Assembly: GCA_903884655.1 (NCBI GenBank)
Contig: CAISFO010000033.1
Coordinates: forward strand, 96,656 to 160,655
DNA: 64,000 nucleotides
Direction: 5' to 3'
Origin: an uncultured Holophagaceae bacterium
GTDB lineage: Bacteria; Acidobacteriota; Holophagae; Holophagales; Holophagaceae
A program made the translations under genes and the position numbers. Below the pieces are notes generated by a model. It did not search any database, was not told where the DNA came from, and was given only the letters and a program-made list of their open reading frames with translations. Shown here in pieces: positions 44,049-55,501 of the stretch. Each line of letters begins with the position of its first letter. Within the stretch, counting starts at the first letter, position 1.

Positions 44049-45230
44049 ATGACTGAAATATCCAGTCCCTCTTCTGGTGGCCAAAGGGATCGTGGTCCTG
44101 GTGTCCTTTCCTGGCTGTTCTTTTTGTCCATGGCCTTGGTTCTCATTGGGCTGCTCCAGTCCTGTGGGAACAGCAGCGGCTGGCCCTGGGTGCTTGCCTC
44201 CATCCCCGCGCTGCTGGTGGCCCAGCACGCCTTCTACCTCTACTCAGTGAAAAGCCGCAGCGTCATCCCCCAGCGGGCGACCAAATCGTACTCCTTCCTG
44301 ACGGTCGATTTCGATTCCCTGGAGGGAGCCTGGCGCCGCTACTTCGGGCCGGGACAGATCGTGCTGCGATTTGGCGTGCCGGCGATCCTGCTGGCCTGCG
44401 CCTGCCTGCTACAGGCCGGCCTGTTCTTCGGCGGCTGGTTCCCGAAGTCCCTGGCCCAGAGCGACACCGCTGCGCAGCTCCTCTATGCGGGCCGGTTCGG
44501 CCTGGCCGGCGCCTACGCCTTCGTGATGGTCCATCTCGGGATCCGGAACTTCCGCGCAGATCTCACCGGGGGCGGCGCCCTGTGGTGTGCCGTGACCATC
44601 CTCCTGGGCCCCGGCATCGCCATCGTGGCGGCCCTGGCCCTGCCCATGAAAGAGACGGAAACCTTCGCACGGGCAGCGCTCTTCTTCTTCGCCGGATTGT
44701 CGCCACAGAAGGTGATCGGCTACATTTCTGCTTCAGCCAAAAAAGCCCTGGGGGACGGCAACGTCTCGGATTCTGTGCTGAACAACAAGAGCCTGCTGTC
44801 CATTCGTGGGATCACCTTGGATATCGCCGAGCGGTTGCGGGAGGAGGGCATCGAGGATGCCTATGGTCTGGCCTTCGCCGAGCCCTATCACCTGCTGCGG
44901 AACACCAATTTCTCGCCCCGGCAGATCCTCTCCTGGATGGACGAGTCGCTGTTCTACTACTTCCTGCCGGATACAGCCGAGTGGCTGATCCGCCAGCATG
45001 GGATCACCGGCGCCATCGACCTTGCCTACCTGAGCCACCAGGCTGCCGATGCCATGAACCTCCTCGCCCCCAAGGTGATCGATGCCCTGTGCACCAAAGT
45101 GGGCATGCCGAGAGAAGAGTTCGACATGCTTCTGCAGCGGATGGCCGAGGATCAGCAGCTGATCCAGATCTGGAACCTTTACAACGCCATGGACATCTAC
45201 CAGCCCAAGGCCTTTTCTGAGGAGGGATGA
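44049..45230 (+). CDS. Polytopic membrane protein with soluble C-terminal domain, first gene of an unrecognised operon
   Basis: 393 aa, AGGAG 7 nt before the ATG. Hydrophobic segments at about 19-39, 48-66, 106-130, 145-163 and 176-200 are followed by a soluble ~190-residue C-terminus. Residues ~248-285 (LLSIRGITLDIAERLREEGIEDAYGL) look like a helix-hairpin-helix in which a chain first meets IRGI then a turn. The last ~100 residues are helical and end EDQQLIQIWNLYNAMD. I know no family. Followed after 3 bp by a lipoprotein gene, so the operon spans inner membrane and periplasm. Confidence 0.8.
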   Translation: MTEISSPSSGGQRDRGPGVLSWLFFLSMALVLIGLLQSCGNSSGWPWVLASIPALLVAQHAFYLYSVKSRSVIPQRATKSYSFLTVDFDSLEGAWRRYFGPGQIVLRFGVPAILLACACLLQAGLFFGGWFPKSLAQSDTAAQLLYAGRFGLAGAYAFVMVHLGIRNFRADLTGGGALWCAVTILLGPGIAIVAALALPMKETETFARAALFFFAGLSPQKVIGYISASAKKALGDGNVSDSVLNNKSLLSIRGITLDIAERLREEGIEDAYGLAFAEPYHLLRNTNFSPRQILSWMDESLFYYFLPDTAEWLIRQHGITGAIDLAYLSHQAADAMNLLAPKVIDALCTKVGMPREEFDMLLQRMAEDQQLIQIWNLYNAMDIYQPKAFSEEG

Positions 45231-45233
45231 GCC

Positions 45234-46139
45234 ATGAAACGATCCGCACTGGCACTGGGAATGGCGGTCCTTTGGGTGGCTGTCGGCCTTGGATGTGGGC
45301 TGACCGCCAAACAGAAGATGGCCCTGGCGGACTTCAGTCGATCCGCAGCCACCGTAGGAGACGCCGCATCCACGGAGATGCAGGTGTTCCGGGACAAGGG
45401 GATCCAGGCCAACACCCAGATCCTCCTGCTCAAGGGGGAGCCGAAGGTGGAGGGGCTGCCTACCCTGGACAGCCTTGACCGGGGCTATGAACTCAGCCGG
45501 GTCCAGCCCGTCATCCGCGCGGCCCAAACCCTGGCGGCCTACGGCAAGACGATGGCCGCCCTCACCAACGATTCCCAGACCGATGAGCTGAAAAAGGCCA
45601 GCACAGACCTGATCCAGAGTATCGGCCAGCTGCCGGAGGCCAAGGGCCACCTGGGGCCGGAGCAGCTCGATGCCTTCGGGACCGTGGTCCAGGACCTCGG
45701 CAGCCTCTGGGTCGAGCACAAGCGCAAGCAGGCTCTCGTCATGCTGGTGGACCGGTTCGGCCCGGCGGTGGAAAAGCTCTGCGACCGGCTCACCCAGGAC
45801 TTCTCCTCGGGGCCCACCCAGGCCAGGGGCTGGGTCTACCTCCAGCTGCAGCTGACGAACGACCTGCTCGAAGGAAGCGCCTACTCCTATTTCCGGTCTT
45901 CCGCCACCTACGGGGAAAGACAGGTGGCCCTGAACGCCTACCTGCTGACCGCGGACCTCCGCGCGCACCGGGATGAAGTCTGCTCGCGGATTTCCGCTGC
46001 CGCCGCAGCCATGAAGAAGGCCAACGCCACCCTCATGCTTAGCATCCACGACGACCGCCCCTCCTCGGAGGACCTGAAGGCGCTGGGCGAACGGGCCAAG
46101 TCCCTGCAGTCCGCCATGAACATCCTGCTGCACCACTGA
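45234..46139 (+). CDS. Helical lipoprotein, second gene of the unrecognised operon
   Basis: 301 aa. N-terminus MKRSALALGMAVLWVAVGLGC gives a probable lipidated Cys at residue 21 (same G-L-G-C lipobox as the multiheme cytochrome). The mature chain is almost entirely helical, with long amphipathic stretches (LKKASTDLIQSIGQLPEAKG; ISAAAAAMKKANATLML). No catalytic motif or repeat was recognised. Starts 3 bp after the membrane-protein gene. Confidence 0.8.
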   Translation: MKRSALALGMAVLWVAVGLGCGLTAKQKMALADFSRSAATVGDAASTEMQVFRDKGIQANTQILLLKGEPKVEGLPTLDSLDRGYELSRVQPVIRAAQTLAAYGKTMAALTNDSQTDELKKASTDLIQSIGQLPEAKGHLGPEQLDAFGTVVQDLGSLWVEHKRKQALVMLVDRFGPAVEKLCDRLTQDFSSGPTQARGWVYLQLQLTNDLLEGSAYSYFRSSATYGERQVALNAYLLTADLRAHRDEVCSRISAAAAAMKKANATLMLSIHDDRPSSEDLKALGERAKSLQSAMNILLHH

Positions 46140-46154
46140 CGGAAGGGAGCACCC

Positions 46155-46463
46155 ATGCTGGGCGATCAACTGAGCACTGCCCTCACCAACCTCACGAAGC
46201 TCATCGTCAGGGAGAAGAACCCCGACAACCTGAAGCTGCTCATGGACCAGCAGGAGCGGTTGGCCGGAGAACTCCAGGTCTTCATCGACAAGGTCGTGGA
46301 CCAGACCCTGCCGGAGTACGCCGAAGCCGCCACAGCCCTGGAGACTGCAAACAAGCTGGCTGAAGCCGCCAAGGCGGACCTTGATAAAGTGGCCGCCACC
46401 ATCACGGCCATGGCCCGGGCCGCCGACAAGGTCAGCGCACTGGCGATCAAGGTGGGCGCCTAG
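46155..46463 (+). CDS. Small helical protein, third gene of the unrecognised operon
   Basis: 102 aa, GGAAGGGAG upstream of the ATG. Coiled-coil-like throughout (LLMDQQERLAGELQVFIDKV; ALETANKLAEAAKADLDKVA), no Cys, no signal peptide. Could be a partner of the preceding proteins. Phasin-like proteins look similar but no signature proves it. Confidence 0.72.
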   Translation: MLGDQLSTALTNLTKLIVREKNPDNLKLLMDQQERLAGELQVFIDKVVDQTLPEYAEAATALETANKLAEAAKADLDKVAATITAMARAADKVSALAIKVGA

Positions 46464-46481
46464 GCATGGGACAATGTCCGC

Positions 46482-47354
46482 GTGCGCTACGACGAACCCC
46501 TCTTCCGGCCCCCCAGCGAGGCTGATTCTTTCATCCTCCAGGCCACCCTGGGTTGTTCCTGGAACGCCTGCACCTACTGCGCCATGTACCGGGGTAAGCG
46601 CTACCAGGTGAGGCCGCTTGACCAGATCCTGGCGGACATCATCGAAGCCGGAGTCAGGTTCACAGAGGACGTGCGGCATGTCTTCGTGGCCGACGGGGAC
46701 CCCCTGGCCATGACGCTGGACCACTGGGAGCCCATCCTCCAGGCCCTGGCTGGCTCCTTCCCTCGACTTCGGCGGGTGAGCACCTACGCCACCGCCCGGA
46801 ACCTGCTGGAGAAGTCACCTGTGGACCTCCGGCGACTCCGTGCGCTGGGTCTGTCCCTCCTCTACATAGGACCCGAATCCGGCGACGAGGTGACGTTGCA
46901 TCGCCTGGCCAAGGGAGCTTCCGTGGCGGACCACGTCGAGGCGGCCCGCAAGGCCAAAGAGGCGGGCATGGAACAGTCCCTGATGTTCCTGCTCGGGGCC
47001 GGCGGCCAGGCGCGCAGCGAGGCCCATGCGCGAGCCTCGGGACGCCTTGCCACAGCCATGGACCCCCGCTTCCTTTCGACCCTCACCCTCACCGTGGTTC
47101 CGGGCACGCCCATCGACCGGCAGGAGGCCCGGGGCGCTTTCACTTTGCCGGACACGAGGGGCCTGCTCCAGGAACTGCGCTGGTTCATCGAGGAGGCCCA
47201 TCCCAGCGCCGCGATCTTCCGTTCCAACCACGCCTCCAACTACCTGCCCATCGGCGGCCGCCTCCCCAGGGACCGGGAGGCGATCCTGGCTGCCGTCGAT
47301 GAGGCCCTGGCTGGCCGCGTGCAGCTCCGACCAGAGTGGGCCCGAGGACTCTGA
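46482..47354 (+). CDS. Radical SAM protein with CX4CX2C cluster motif
   Basis: 290 aa from a GTG start at 46482. The N-terminal LGCSWNACTYCAMY gives Cys at 25, 30 and 33, spacing CX4CX2C instead of the canonical CX3CX2C; this appears characteristic of a subfamily with GCS.N.C.FC.MY. SAM-binding elements follow: VADGDPLAM and YIGPESGDEVTLHRLAKG. No C-terminal accessory domain. Substrate unknown. Confidence 0.85.
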   Translation: MRYDEPLFRPPSEADSFILQATLGCSWNACTYCAMYRGKRYQVRPLDQILADIIEAGVRFTEDVRHVFVADGDPLAMTLDHWEPILQALAGSFPRLRRVSTYATARNLLEKSPVDLRRLRALGLSLLYIGPESGDEVTLHRLAKGASVADHVEAARKAKEAGMEQSLMFLLGAGGQARSEAHARASGRLATAMDPRFLSTLTLTVVPGTPIDRQEARGAFTLPDTRGLLQELRWFIEEAHPSAAIFRSNHASNYLPIGGRLPRDREAILAAVDEALAGRVQLRPEWARGL

Positions 47355-47360
47355 CTCTTT

Positions 47361-48062
47361 CTAGATCGTCACGGTCGAAGCTTCGCCATTTTCCTGAAGC
47401 AAGCGGTCGAAGTCCTTCCATGAAAAGGCAAACCGCCCCTGGAGGCCCCAGTCGGGTCCCCAGGAATTGATGGCCCACACCAGCTGCTTCTCCGCATCCA
47501 CGCCCAGGATTTCAAAGGCATGTCCACCACGGACAGCACCGCTGATCTTCACCAGGCCCTGGGCATTGGGTTTGTCGAAGCCCTCGTACCAGTTCACACC
47601 CACTTCCACGGGCCCCAGAGTGGACAGGGTCTTGAGCGCGTCGTCGAGGCCGAAACACCAGTGGTAGCCCTTGGCAAAACCCAGGTCGCGCAGGGCTTTC
47701 ATGGCCCCCAGGACCGTGGAGCCGGTATCCGAGGGAGGATAGCTCCCCACGATGTTGTCATCCTTGGTGGCCTGGCTGTAGATCTTGCGCGCCAGGGCCT
47801 CGTTGTAGGTCACGCCCGCCTTCCGGTAGGGTTCCGAGCAGGCCACACCCACCGCGCCATTGCCGGTGCAGGAGCCAAGCTGCCCCTGGTTGAAGGCCTT
47901 CAGCGTCCGGGTCCAGATCCGGGTCTGGATGGTGGCTCCCTTGGGGAGGAGCACGGGGAAGTTCCGGCTGCGCTCATCGAAGTGCACGTGACGCCCAAGG
48001 CGTCCGCCATGCTTCGATGCATGCTCCGGAATCAAACCGATGCGGTGGGGGGGGTTTGGCAC
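47361..48062 (-). CDS. C1 (papain-like) family cysteine peptidase
   Basis: 233 aa from GTG 48062, chosen because AAGGAGG lies 7 nt upstream. Catalytic set of papain: oxyanion Gln 59 and Cys 65 (FNQGQLGSCTGNGAV), His 181 (GGHAFEILGVD) and Asn 199 (INSWGPDWG). No export signal is evident at this start and the prodomain is very short, so it may be cytoplasmic or use a non-classical route. Role unknown. Confidence 0.88.
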   Translation of the reverse strand: MPNPPHRIGLIPEHASKHGGRLGRHVHFDERSRNFPVLLPKGATIQTRIWTRTLKAFNQGQLGSCTGNGAVGVACSEPYRKAGVTYNEALARKIYSQATKDDNIVGSYPPSDTGSTVLGAMKALRDLGFAKGYHWCFGLDDALKTLSTLGPVEVGVNWYEGFDKPNAQGLVKISGAVRGGHAFEILGVDAEKQLVWAINSWGPDWGLQGRFAFSWKDFDRLLQENGEASTVTI

Positions 48063-48335
48063 GGACGCCTCCTTGGTTTGGGTTGGGTTGGATGAGGCAA
48101 TATAGACCCATCTAATTCCCGCGCAATACGTTATCAATGCCTGTTTTTTATAATATCAATTCACCAGGCTGATAACTTCCAGGAAGTACAACACATAGAT
48201 GCATGTCCCATGAGTCAACTCTCGAGGCGCAACCAGACAACCGACCATCTTGTCGTAAAAAATCAACATTGAGCAATTTTTCACAATCAATGATAAGGTG
48301 TCCCGGTTGCTGTGGTTTTCCAACCCGAGGAGCCC

Positions 48336-49504
<1,169 letters not shown>

Positions 49505-49505
<1 letters not shown>

Positions 49506-49854
49506 TGATGCTGCTGGCACGCTCGGAACACGCGGCCCCGGCCGCTGGCGGTGGACACGGAGAACTGGACGTCATGGGCGCCATCTTCGTCTTCATGCTG
49601 GCCACGTTCATCGGCTTCATGGTCATCCAGCGGGTGTCACGCCTGCTGCACACGCCGCTCATGAGCCTCACCAACGCGATCTCGGCCATCGCCGTGGTGG
49701 GCGCCATCATCGTCTCCGCCGGAAAGGGTTCCCCGGGCTACATCACCGCCCTGGGCCTCGTGGCCATCTTCTGCTCCACCACCAACATCGTCAGCGGCTT
49801 CCTCATCACGGACCGCATGCTGAAGATGTTCAAGAAGCACGAGAAGGTGGCCAA

Positions 49855-49858
<4 letters not shown>
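49505..49858 (+). CDS. pntAB: NAD(P) transhydrogenase subunit alpha, part 2 (membrane)
   Basis: 117 aa from ATG 49505 (GTG 49502 and ATG 49508 are alternatives). Three membrane segments (IFVFMLATFIGFMVIQRV, AISAIAVVGAIIVSAGKG, ALGLVAIFCSTTNIVSGFLI) form the alpha-side membrane domain. Overlaps pntB by GTGA. Confidence 0.95.
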
Positions 49859-51276
<1,418 letters not shown>

Positions 51277-51286
51277 TTTTCTGGAC

Positions 51287-51310
51287 TTCCCCCATCGATC
51301 GATCGGGGAA
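51287..51310 (+). other. GC-rich hairpin between pntB and eutB
   Basis: Arms TTCCCC and GGGGAA extend through a CATCGATCGATC core with one mismatch into a nearly closed hairpin. No T run follows on either side, so it is not a classical terminator; it could stabilise the upstream mRNA end or be a regulator site. Confidence 0.45.
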
Positions 51311-51338
51311 ATGACGTCAATCCGGGACTTGGAGCGGC

Positions 51339-52736
51339 ATGGCCTTCACCAGAACCTTCAAAGGACGGAGCTACGGGTTCGGGGATCTCAAGACTCTGCT
51401 CGCCAAGGCCTCACCACGGCGGTCTGCGGACGAACTGGCGGGCATCGCGGCTGCCTCCGAGGAGGAGCGGGCCGTGGCCCAATGGGTGCTGGCCGACCTG
51501 CCCTTGACGACCTTTCTGATGGATCCCCTGATTCCACCAGAAGAAGACGAGGTGAGCCGGCTTATCGAAATGTCCCATGATCGGATGGCCTTCGCCCCGA
51601 TTTCATCGTTCACTGTGGGCGAATTCCGCGAATGGCTGCTCTCCGAGGTCACTGCCTACGCGGACATTGCCGCCATCCGCACAGGGATCACACCCGAAAT
51701 GGCCGCGGCGGTCTCCAAGATCATGCGCAACCAGGATCTGATCGCCGCCGCCCGGCGCTGTTCGGTGACCACCCGCTTTCGCAACACCCTCGGACTTCCG
51801 GGCCGGCTCTCCACCCGCCTGCAGCCGAACCACCCCACCGATGATCCCCGTGGCATCGCCGCCAGTCTGCTGGACGGTTTGCTCTATGGCAGCGGCGACG
51901 CGGTCATCGGCATCAACCCAGCCACGGACAGCCCGAAGAACGTGGAGCGCCTGCTTCACCTCCTGGACGAGGTCATCCGCCGCCATGAGATCCCCACCCA
52001 GTCCTGCGTGCTGGCTCACGTCACCACGACCCTGGAACTCATCCACCGAAGCGTGCCGGTGGACCTGGTGTTCCAGTCCATCGCCGGGACGGAAGCGGCC
52101 AACAGGAGCTTTGGCATCAACCTGGCGCTGCTGGCCGAGGCCCATGACGCCGCCCGCTCCCTGAAACGGGGGAACCTCGGCGAGAACCTGATGTACTTCG
52201 AAACCGGCCAGGGCAGCGCCCTGTCGGCCAACGCCCACCACGGCATCGACGCGCAGACCTGCGAGGCCCGGGCCTACGGGGTGGCCCGCGCGTTCTCGCC
52301 CCTCCTGGTCAACACCGTGGTCGGCTTCATCGGCCCGGAATACCTGTTCGACGGCAAACAGATCATCCGCGCCGGGTTGGAGGACCACTTCTCCGGCAAG
52401 CTGCTGGGCCTGCCCATGGGTTGCGACGTCTGCTACACCAACCACGCCGAAGCGGACCAGAACGACATGGATGGTCTGCTGACGCTGCTCGCAGTGGCAG
52501 GTTGCACCTACATCATGGGAGTTCCCGGAGCCGACGACATCATGCTGGCCTACCAGAGCACCTCCTTCCATGACGCGCTGTACCTTCGCCGGGTGCTTGG
52601 CCTCCGGCCGGCGCCCGAGTTCGAGGAATGGCTGAACCGTGTGGGGATCTTCGATGGCCGGAATGCCCTGAGCCAGGGCAACCCCTCACCAAAGCTGCTC
52701 AGGGCCATCCAAGAATTGTCGGACGGGACACCATGA
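51339..52736 (+). CDS. eutB: Ethanolamine ammonia-lyase large subunit
   Basis: 465 aa. Starts MAFTRTFKGRSYGFGDLKTLLAKASP; family features include IAAASEEERAVAQWVLADLPL, RFRNTLGLPGRLSTRLQPNHPTDD, GSGDAVIGINPATDS and QSCVLAHVTTTLEL. This subunit carries the ethanolamine site and, with EutC, adenosylcobalamin; it produces acetaldehyde and ammonia. The stop overlaps the eutC start (ATGA). No eut microcompartment shell, reactivase eutA or aldehyde dehydrogenase is nearby, so the enzyme is probably used as a nitrogen source. Confidence 0.95.
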   Translation: MAFTRTFKGRSYGFGDLKTLLAKASPRRSADELAGIAAASEEERAVAQWVLADLPLTTFLMDPLIPPEEDEVSRLIEMSHDRMAFAPISSFTVGEFREWLLSEVTAYADIAAIRTGITPEMAAAVSKIMRNQDLIAAARRCSVTTRFRNTLGLPGRLSTRLQPNHPTDDPRGIAASLLDGLLYGSGDAVIGINPATDSPKNVERLLHLLDEVIRRHEIPTQSCVLAHVTTTLELIHRSVPVDLVFQSIAGTEAANRSFGINLALLAEAHDAARSLKRGNLGENLMYFETGQGSALSANAHHGIDAQTCEARAYGVARAFSPLLVNTVVGFIGPEYLFDGKQIIRAGLEDHFSGKLLGLPMGCDVCYTNHAEADQNDMDGLLTLLAVAGCTYIMGVPGADDIMLAYQSTSFHDALYLRRVLGLRPAPEFEEWLNRVGIFDGRNALSQGNPSPKLLRAIQELSDGTP

Positions 52737-53473
52737 CCGCTTCCAGGGTGGCCCTGCGCCGCCTCACCCAGGCGCGCATCGCCCTGGGCCGGGCCGGACA
52801 TGCCCTTCCGACCCAGGCGCAACTGGACTTCCAGCTGGCCCATGCCCAGGCGCGGGACGCGGTGCACGTACCCTGGAATATCGAGGCCTTCGCCGGGCAA
52901 GTCCGGAACCTTGGCGAAGAGGCACTGCTCCTGGCAACGGCTGTCGGCAGCCGCGACGAGTACCTCCGGCGTCCCGACCTCGGCCGGCTTCTCGACGAAG
53001 ACTCCCGGGCGCGACTGAAACAGCTGCGTAACCAGGACACCGATGTGGCCCTGATCATCACCAACGGTCTATCCTCGACGGCCATTGAGCGGCATGGAAT
53101 TCCCTTGGTGCAGGCGATCAGGAACGCCTATCGGACCCGCTCCTTCCGTCTTGCGCCAGTGGCCCTGGTGCCCAATGGCCGGGTGGCCTTGTCGGACGAC
53201 ATCGGTGGCGCCCTGGCTGCCCGGGTGGCGGTGATCATCGTCGGCGAGCGCCCCGGCCTGAGCGCCGCGGACAGTCTCGGGATCTACCTGACCTTCGCCC
53301 CGCATCCGGGTACCACCGACGCAGGGCGCAACTGCATCTCCAACGTCCGTCCCCCTGAGGGTCTGGGCTACGAGGCCGCCGCCGCAAAGCTGCTCTTCCT
53401 GACGGAGGAGGCCCTCCGCCTTGGCCTTTCCGGCGTAGCGCTCAAGGACGACCTGTCAGGTTGGCTGGGATGA
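52733..53473 (+). CDS. eutC: Ethanolamine ammonia-lyase small subunit
   Basis: 246 aa from ATG 52733 overlapping eutB. Typical EutC elements: LRRLTQARIALGRAGHALPTQ, VALIITNGLSSTAIERHG, ALSDDIGGALAARVAVIIVGERPGLSAADSLGIYLT and the terminal RNCISNVRPPEGLGYEAAAAKL. Holds part of the B12-binding cleft. No cobalamin riboswitch was seen upstream of the pair. Confidence 0.96.
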   Translation: MTASRVALRRLTQARIALGRAGHALPTQAQLDFQLAHAQARDAVHVPWNIEAFAGQVRNLGEEALLLATAVGSRDEYLRRPDLGRLLDEDSRARLKQLRNQDTDVALIITNGLSSTAIERHGIPLVQAIRNAYRTRSFRLAPVALVPNGRVALSDDIGGALAARVAVIIVGERPGLSAADSLGIYLTFAPHPGTTDAGRNCISNVRPPEGLGYEAAAAKLLFLTEEALRLGLSGVALKDDLSGWLG

Positions 53474-53588
53474 AGATGCGCCCGGATCCAGCTCAGAATC
53501 AGCGCGTCAAAACCGGGGAAGCCTCCCCGCACGGCCTGACCCAAAGACCTATCTTGAGGATGGGTTTGTTCGAATCCATGGAGTGTGC

Positions 53589-54731
53589 ATGTTCAAGTTG
53601 ACCCCCCGAGCCTGGCTCAACACCCTCTTCCTGCTGGGCACACTGGTGTTGGCCCTGGTGCTGGTGCCCTGGAAGCTGGCCACCCAGGGACTCCGCCTGA
53701 GCGAGGTGCTGGTCTTCCTGGTGATGTACTCGGCCATCGGCCTCTCCATCACCGTGGGCTACCATCGGCTGTTCAGCCATCGCGCCTTCCGCGCCACCTG
53801 GCCTCTGCGGCTGCTGGCCCTGCTCCTCGGGGCCGCGGCCTTTCAGAACTCTGCCCTGGCCTGGAGCAGTGACCATCGCCATCACCACCGGTTCGTGGAT
53901 GACACGGAGCGCGACCCCTACCCTGTCCGCAAAGGTTTCTGGTATGCCCACTGGCTCTGGGTCATGGAAGCCAAGGAGCGCCCCATGGATTCCGTGGGCG
54001 ACCTGCAGCAGGATCCACTGATCCGTTGGCAGCACCATTACCACTTCTGGATCGGAGCCGCGGTCGCAGCCCTGCCCGTCCTCGCCGTGGGATGGATGAC
54101 CCGCAACCTCATCGGCCAGCTGGTGATCGGCCTCCTGCTGCGGATCGTGGCCACGCACCACAGCACCTTCCTGATCAACTCGGCGGCCCACTGGTTCGGC
54201 ACTCAGCCCTACACGGACACCAACAGCGCCCGGGACAACGCCTTCCTCGCGCCCCTCACCTTCGGCGAGGGGTATCACAACTACCATCACATGTGGCAGT
54301 GGGACTATCGCAACGGCCCGCGCTGGTACCAGTGGGACCCGGCCAAATGGCTCATCGCGGCGGCCGCCTGGGTGGGCCTGGCCCGCGGCCTGCGCCGGGT
54401 TCCGGACACCGAGATCCAGCGTGCCAAGGTGGCCATGGAAGCTCGACTGCTGGTGGCGACCCTCGCGGCAGACGCCCATCAGGCCAAATCCACCCTGGAA
54501 GCGGCCCATGCCCGCGTGGATGCGGCCCTGTCCGCCCTCCAGACCCGGCTCGATGCTTGGCAGGTGAAGAAGACTGAATGGAAGGCGAAGGGCCATGCCC
54601 AGGCTGAAGCCTGGTCCGTCCTCCGCGGCGAATGGAAGATCCAGCGCACTCAGCTTCGCCAGGACCTGCAGTCAGCCTGGGCGGACTGGCGCCGGGCCAG
54701 GCAGCAGGTGAAGCGTCAGGCACTGGCCTGA
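53589..54731 (+). CDS. Fatty acid desaturase (delta-9 type) with helical C-terminal extension
   Basis: 380 aa from ATG 53589, with GGAG 6 nt upstream. The three His boxes of membrane acyl desaturases are present: HRLFSHRAF, HRHHHRFVDD and HNYHHMWQWD; two paired membrane helices flank them. The catalytic core ends near residue 275. The remaining ~105 residues are a charged, Ala-rich coiled-coil (LLVATLAADAHQAKSTLEAA; ALQTRLDAWQVKKTEWKAKG) that is not part of the usual family. Inserts a double bond in acyl chains for membrane fluidity. Confidence 0.92.
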   Translation: MFKLTPRAWLNTLFLLGTLVLALVLVPWKLATQGLRLSEVLVFLVMYSAIGLSITVGYHRLFSHRAFRATWPLRLLALLLGAAAFQNSALAWSSDHRHHHRFVDDTERDPYPVRKGFWYAHWLWVMEAKERPMDSVGDLQQDPLIRWQHHYHFWIGAAVAALPVLAVGWMTRNLIGQLVIGLLLRIVATHHSTFLINSAAHWFGTQPYTDTNSARDNAFLAPLTFGEGYHNYHHMWQWDYRNGPRWYQWDPAKWLIAAAAWVGLARGLRRVPDTEIQRAKVAMEARLLVATLAADAHQAKSTLEAAHARVDAALSALQTRLDAWQVKKTEWKAKGHAQAEAWSVLRGEWKIQRTQLRQDLQSAWADWRRARQQVKRQALA

Positions 54732-54762
54732 GGCCAAGCCCCGGAAGCAGCGGCCCGGGTGT

Positions 54763-55476
54763 TCAGCGATCGAGGAACTTGGCGAACTCGGAAACGGCTG
54801 CGCGCTCGGTCACCAGGCCGTTCTCCACCGCAGCCGGATCGGCATAGCCAAGGGCCATGCCGCAGACCAGCATCTGCTCGGGCCTGAAGCCCAGTTCGTC
54901 GGCAATGATCCGGTGGAACTGGGTGAAGGCCGCCTGGGGACAGGTGTGCAGCCCCCGGGCGCGAGCGGCCACCATGATGTTCTGCAGGAACATGCCGTAG
55001 TCCAGCCAGCTGCCCATTTGCATCACCCGGTCGATGCTGAAGATAAGCCCGACGGGCGCATCGAAGAAGTGGTAGTTGCGGCCATGCTGGCGGTGCATGC
55101 CCTCCTTGTCCGTCTTGTCGAGGCCAAGGAGCCCGTAGAGATCCCAGCCGACCTTGCGGCGACGGTCGAGGTAGGGCGAGGTCCACTCCTTGGGGTAGTA
55201 GTCGTACTCCTGCTGGTAATTGTCCCGTTCTGCTGGGTCTTCGTAGGCCGCGCTGATGCGCTCGGAAAGCCGCTGCTTGGCCGCGCCGGTCAGCACATGG
55301 ACCTGCCAGGGCTGGGTGTTGGTGCCCGAGGGCGCCCGCGCAGCGACGCGCAGGATGTCTTCCACCATGCCCCGCGGCACGGCCGTCGGGAGGAAGGCTC
55401 GCATGGATCGCCGGGTGGTGATGGCGGCGTCCACCGCGGCGGTCTGCGCCTCGCTGGGCGGGTCGAACAGGCTCAC
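54763..55476 (-). CDS. Nitroreductase family protein
   Basis: 237 aa from GTG 55476, preceded by AAGGA. FMN-binding pattern of the NfsA/NfnB superfamily: TTRRSMRAFLPTAV near the start, RVAARAPSGTNTQPWQVHVLTG, then ARGLHTCPQAAFTQF and GMALGYAD. Uses NAD(P)H to reduce nitro or quinone compounds; natural substrate unknown. Follows glgC on the same strand by 25 bp, so possibly cotranscribed. Confidence 0.92.
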   Translation of the reverse strand: MSLFDPPSEAQTAAVDAAITTRRSMRAFLPTAVPRGMVEDILRVAARAPSGTNTQPWQVHVLTGAAKQRLSERISAAYEDPAERDNYQQEYDYYPKEWTSPYLDRRRKVGWDLYGLLGLDKTDKEGMHRQHGRNYHFFDAPVGLIFSIDRVMQMGSWLDYGMFLQNIMVAARARGLHTCPQAAFTQFHRIIADELGFRPEQMLVCGMALGYADPAAVENGLVTERAAVSEFAKFLDR

Positions 55477-55501
55477 GGGAGTTCCTTTCCGGGCACCGGG
55501 C

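Noticed and set aside
51277..51338. Cobalamin riboswitch ahead of eutBC
   Set aside because: The space is only 62 bp and lacks the B12 box; only a simple hairpin is present.
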